Part shown: positions 6,783 to 7,097 of the stretch, piece after piece
Numbering within the stretch: the first letter of the stretch is position 1
Layout: every line of letters begins with the position of its first letter
Origin: JBQTHP01 sp052389755
GTDB lineage: Bacteria > Pseudomonadota > Gammaproteobacteria > Steroidobacterales > Steroidobacteraceae
NCBI GenBank assembly: GCA_052389755.1
Contig: JBQTHP010000036.1
Location: 1-7,097 of the forward strand
Length of the DNA stretch: 7,097 nt
Direction: 5' to 3'
Position numbers and translations under genes: made by a program
The notes under the pieces: generated by a model
Databases searched by the model: none
Told to the model about the DNA's origin: nothing
Seen by the model: only the letters and a program-made list of their open reading frames with translations

Positions 6783-6824
6783 TCATGCCGGGCCACCATT
6801 CCGGAGCAAGCCGGGCCGGTATGA

Positions 6825-7097
6825 CGCGGGGGTGGAACTGTCGAGCAGAAGGGGCGTGCTCGTCAACGGCCTCGCATCTTGATCGAGGGTTCCTTCATCG
6901 GTTCAGTCGCACTGCAGTCTGCCGCCGCAGGTGGCAGAAGCTCTGGGGTTTTCGACGGCTCGGGCAAAAAGCCCGCCCCTACTCCCGAGGAGCTGCAGCG
7001 CCTCATCGAGACGATTGCCGAGCAGATCGGGCGCGCGCTCGAGCGGACCGGCCTCCTCGTGCGCGACGCCGAGCAGGCCTATCTCACCGGCGAATCC
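6825..7097 (+). pseudogene. IS91-like transposase fragment, running off the window
   Basis: The frame is open from just after TGA 6822-6824 to the window end, and a TTG at 6879 is the only obvious initiator. The section PTPEELQRLIETIAEQIGRA followed by LERTGLLVRDAEQAYL resembles the helical block after the catalytic core entry in IS91-type (Y2_Tnp) transposases, where a PT..EL spacer leads to an LxRRGLLVRD-like segment. The usual N-terminal zinc-binding region and HUH metal-binding motif are not found upstream, where IS21 debris lies instead. It is therefore a 5'-truncated copy unless the reading frame is resumed elsewhere. Its 3' part lies outside the window. Family assignment rests on remembered motifs and is moderately secure. 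Confidence 0.55.

Noticed and set aside
6396..6824. Plus-strand ORF of 142 codons near the right end
   Set aside because: It is antisense to clearly recognisable IS21 IstA sequence and has no motifs of its own.
1..7097. CRISPR array, tRNA or rRNA genes
   Set aside because: No regularly spaced repeats, cloverleaf-like sequence or conserved rRNA segments were seen on either strand by eye.

Overview
The window is high-GC, densely coding bacterial DNA, and all intact genes lie on the + strand. The TonB-dependent receptor proves a Gram-negative host. Its style (an EEVIVTARKREE segment followed by a VERAEILRGPQGTLFGRN plug signature) is common in sphingomonads and in Steroidobacter/Nevskiales-like gammaproteobacteria. 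No rRNA or housekeeping marker is present, so the lineage is an inference.

Layout. Positions 1-790 are a left border: a short unidentified C-terminal tail (2-79), an unrecognised 120-codon ORF (166-528), and a collapsed DDE-integrase transposase (535-737) that has lost the segment between its DNG motif and its C-terminus. Positions 792-6164 are an intact four-gene core: an AraC-family regulator (792-1811), a TonB-dependent outer-membrane receptor (1981-4191), an HGGPG-type alpha/beta hydrolase resembling proline iminopeptidase (4237-5091), and a DUF2817/M14-like zinc metallopeptidase (5088-6164) that starts inside the stop codon of the hydrolase. Positions 6165-7097 are a right border of gene debris: a Rieske [2Fe-2S] cluster motif with no surviving enzyme (6272-6346, + strand), the C-terminal part of an IS21-type IstA transposase with a frameshift (6347-6782, - strand), and a fragment of an IS91-like transposase running off the end (6825-7097, + strand).

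Reading of the system. The core looks like a regulated import-and-processing cassette. The receptor would bring a ligand across the outer membrane. Two hydrolases without signal peptides, one of an aminopeptidase-like family and one of a carboxypeptidase-like family, would then act on it in the cytoplasm. The AraC-type protein would presumably sense the ligand. A small peptide or amide-containing compound is the simplest guess for the substrate, but nothing in the sequence identifies it, and no inner-membrane transporter is visible. Remnants of three different transposase types bracket the cassette, so it sits in a much-rearranged accessory region. The Rieske fragment directly behind the operon suggests that an oxygenase gene once lay there and was destroyed by rearrangement.
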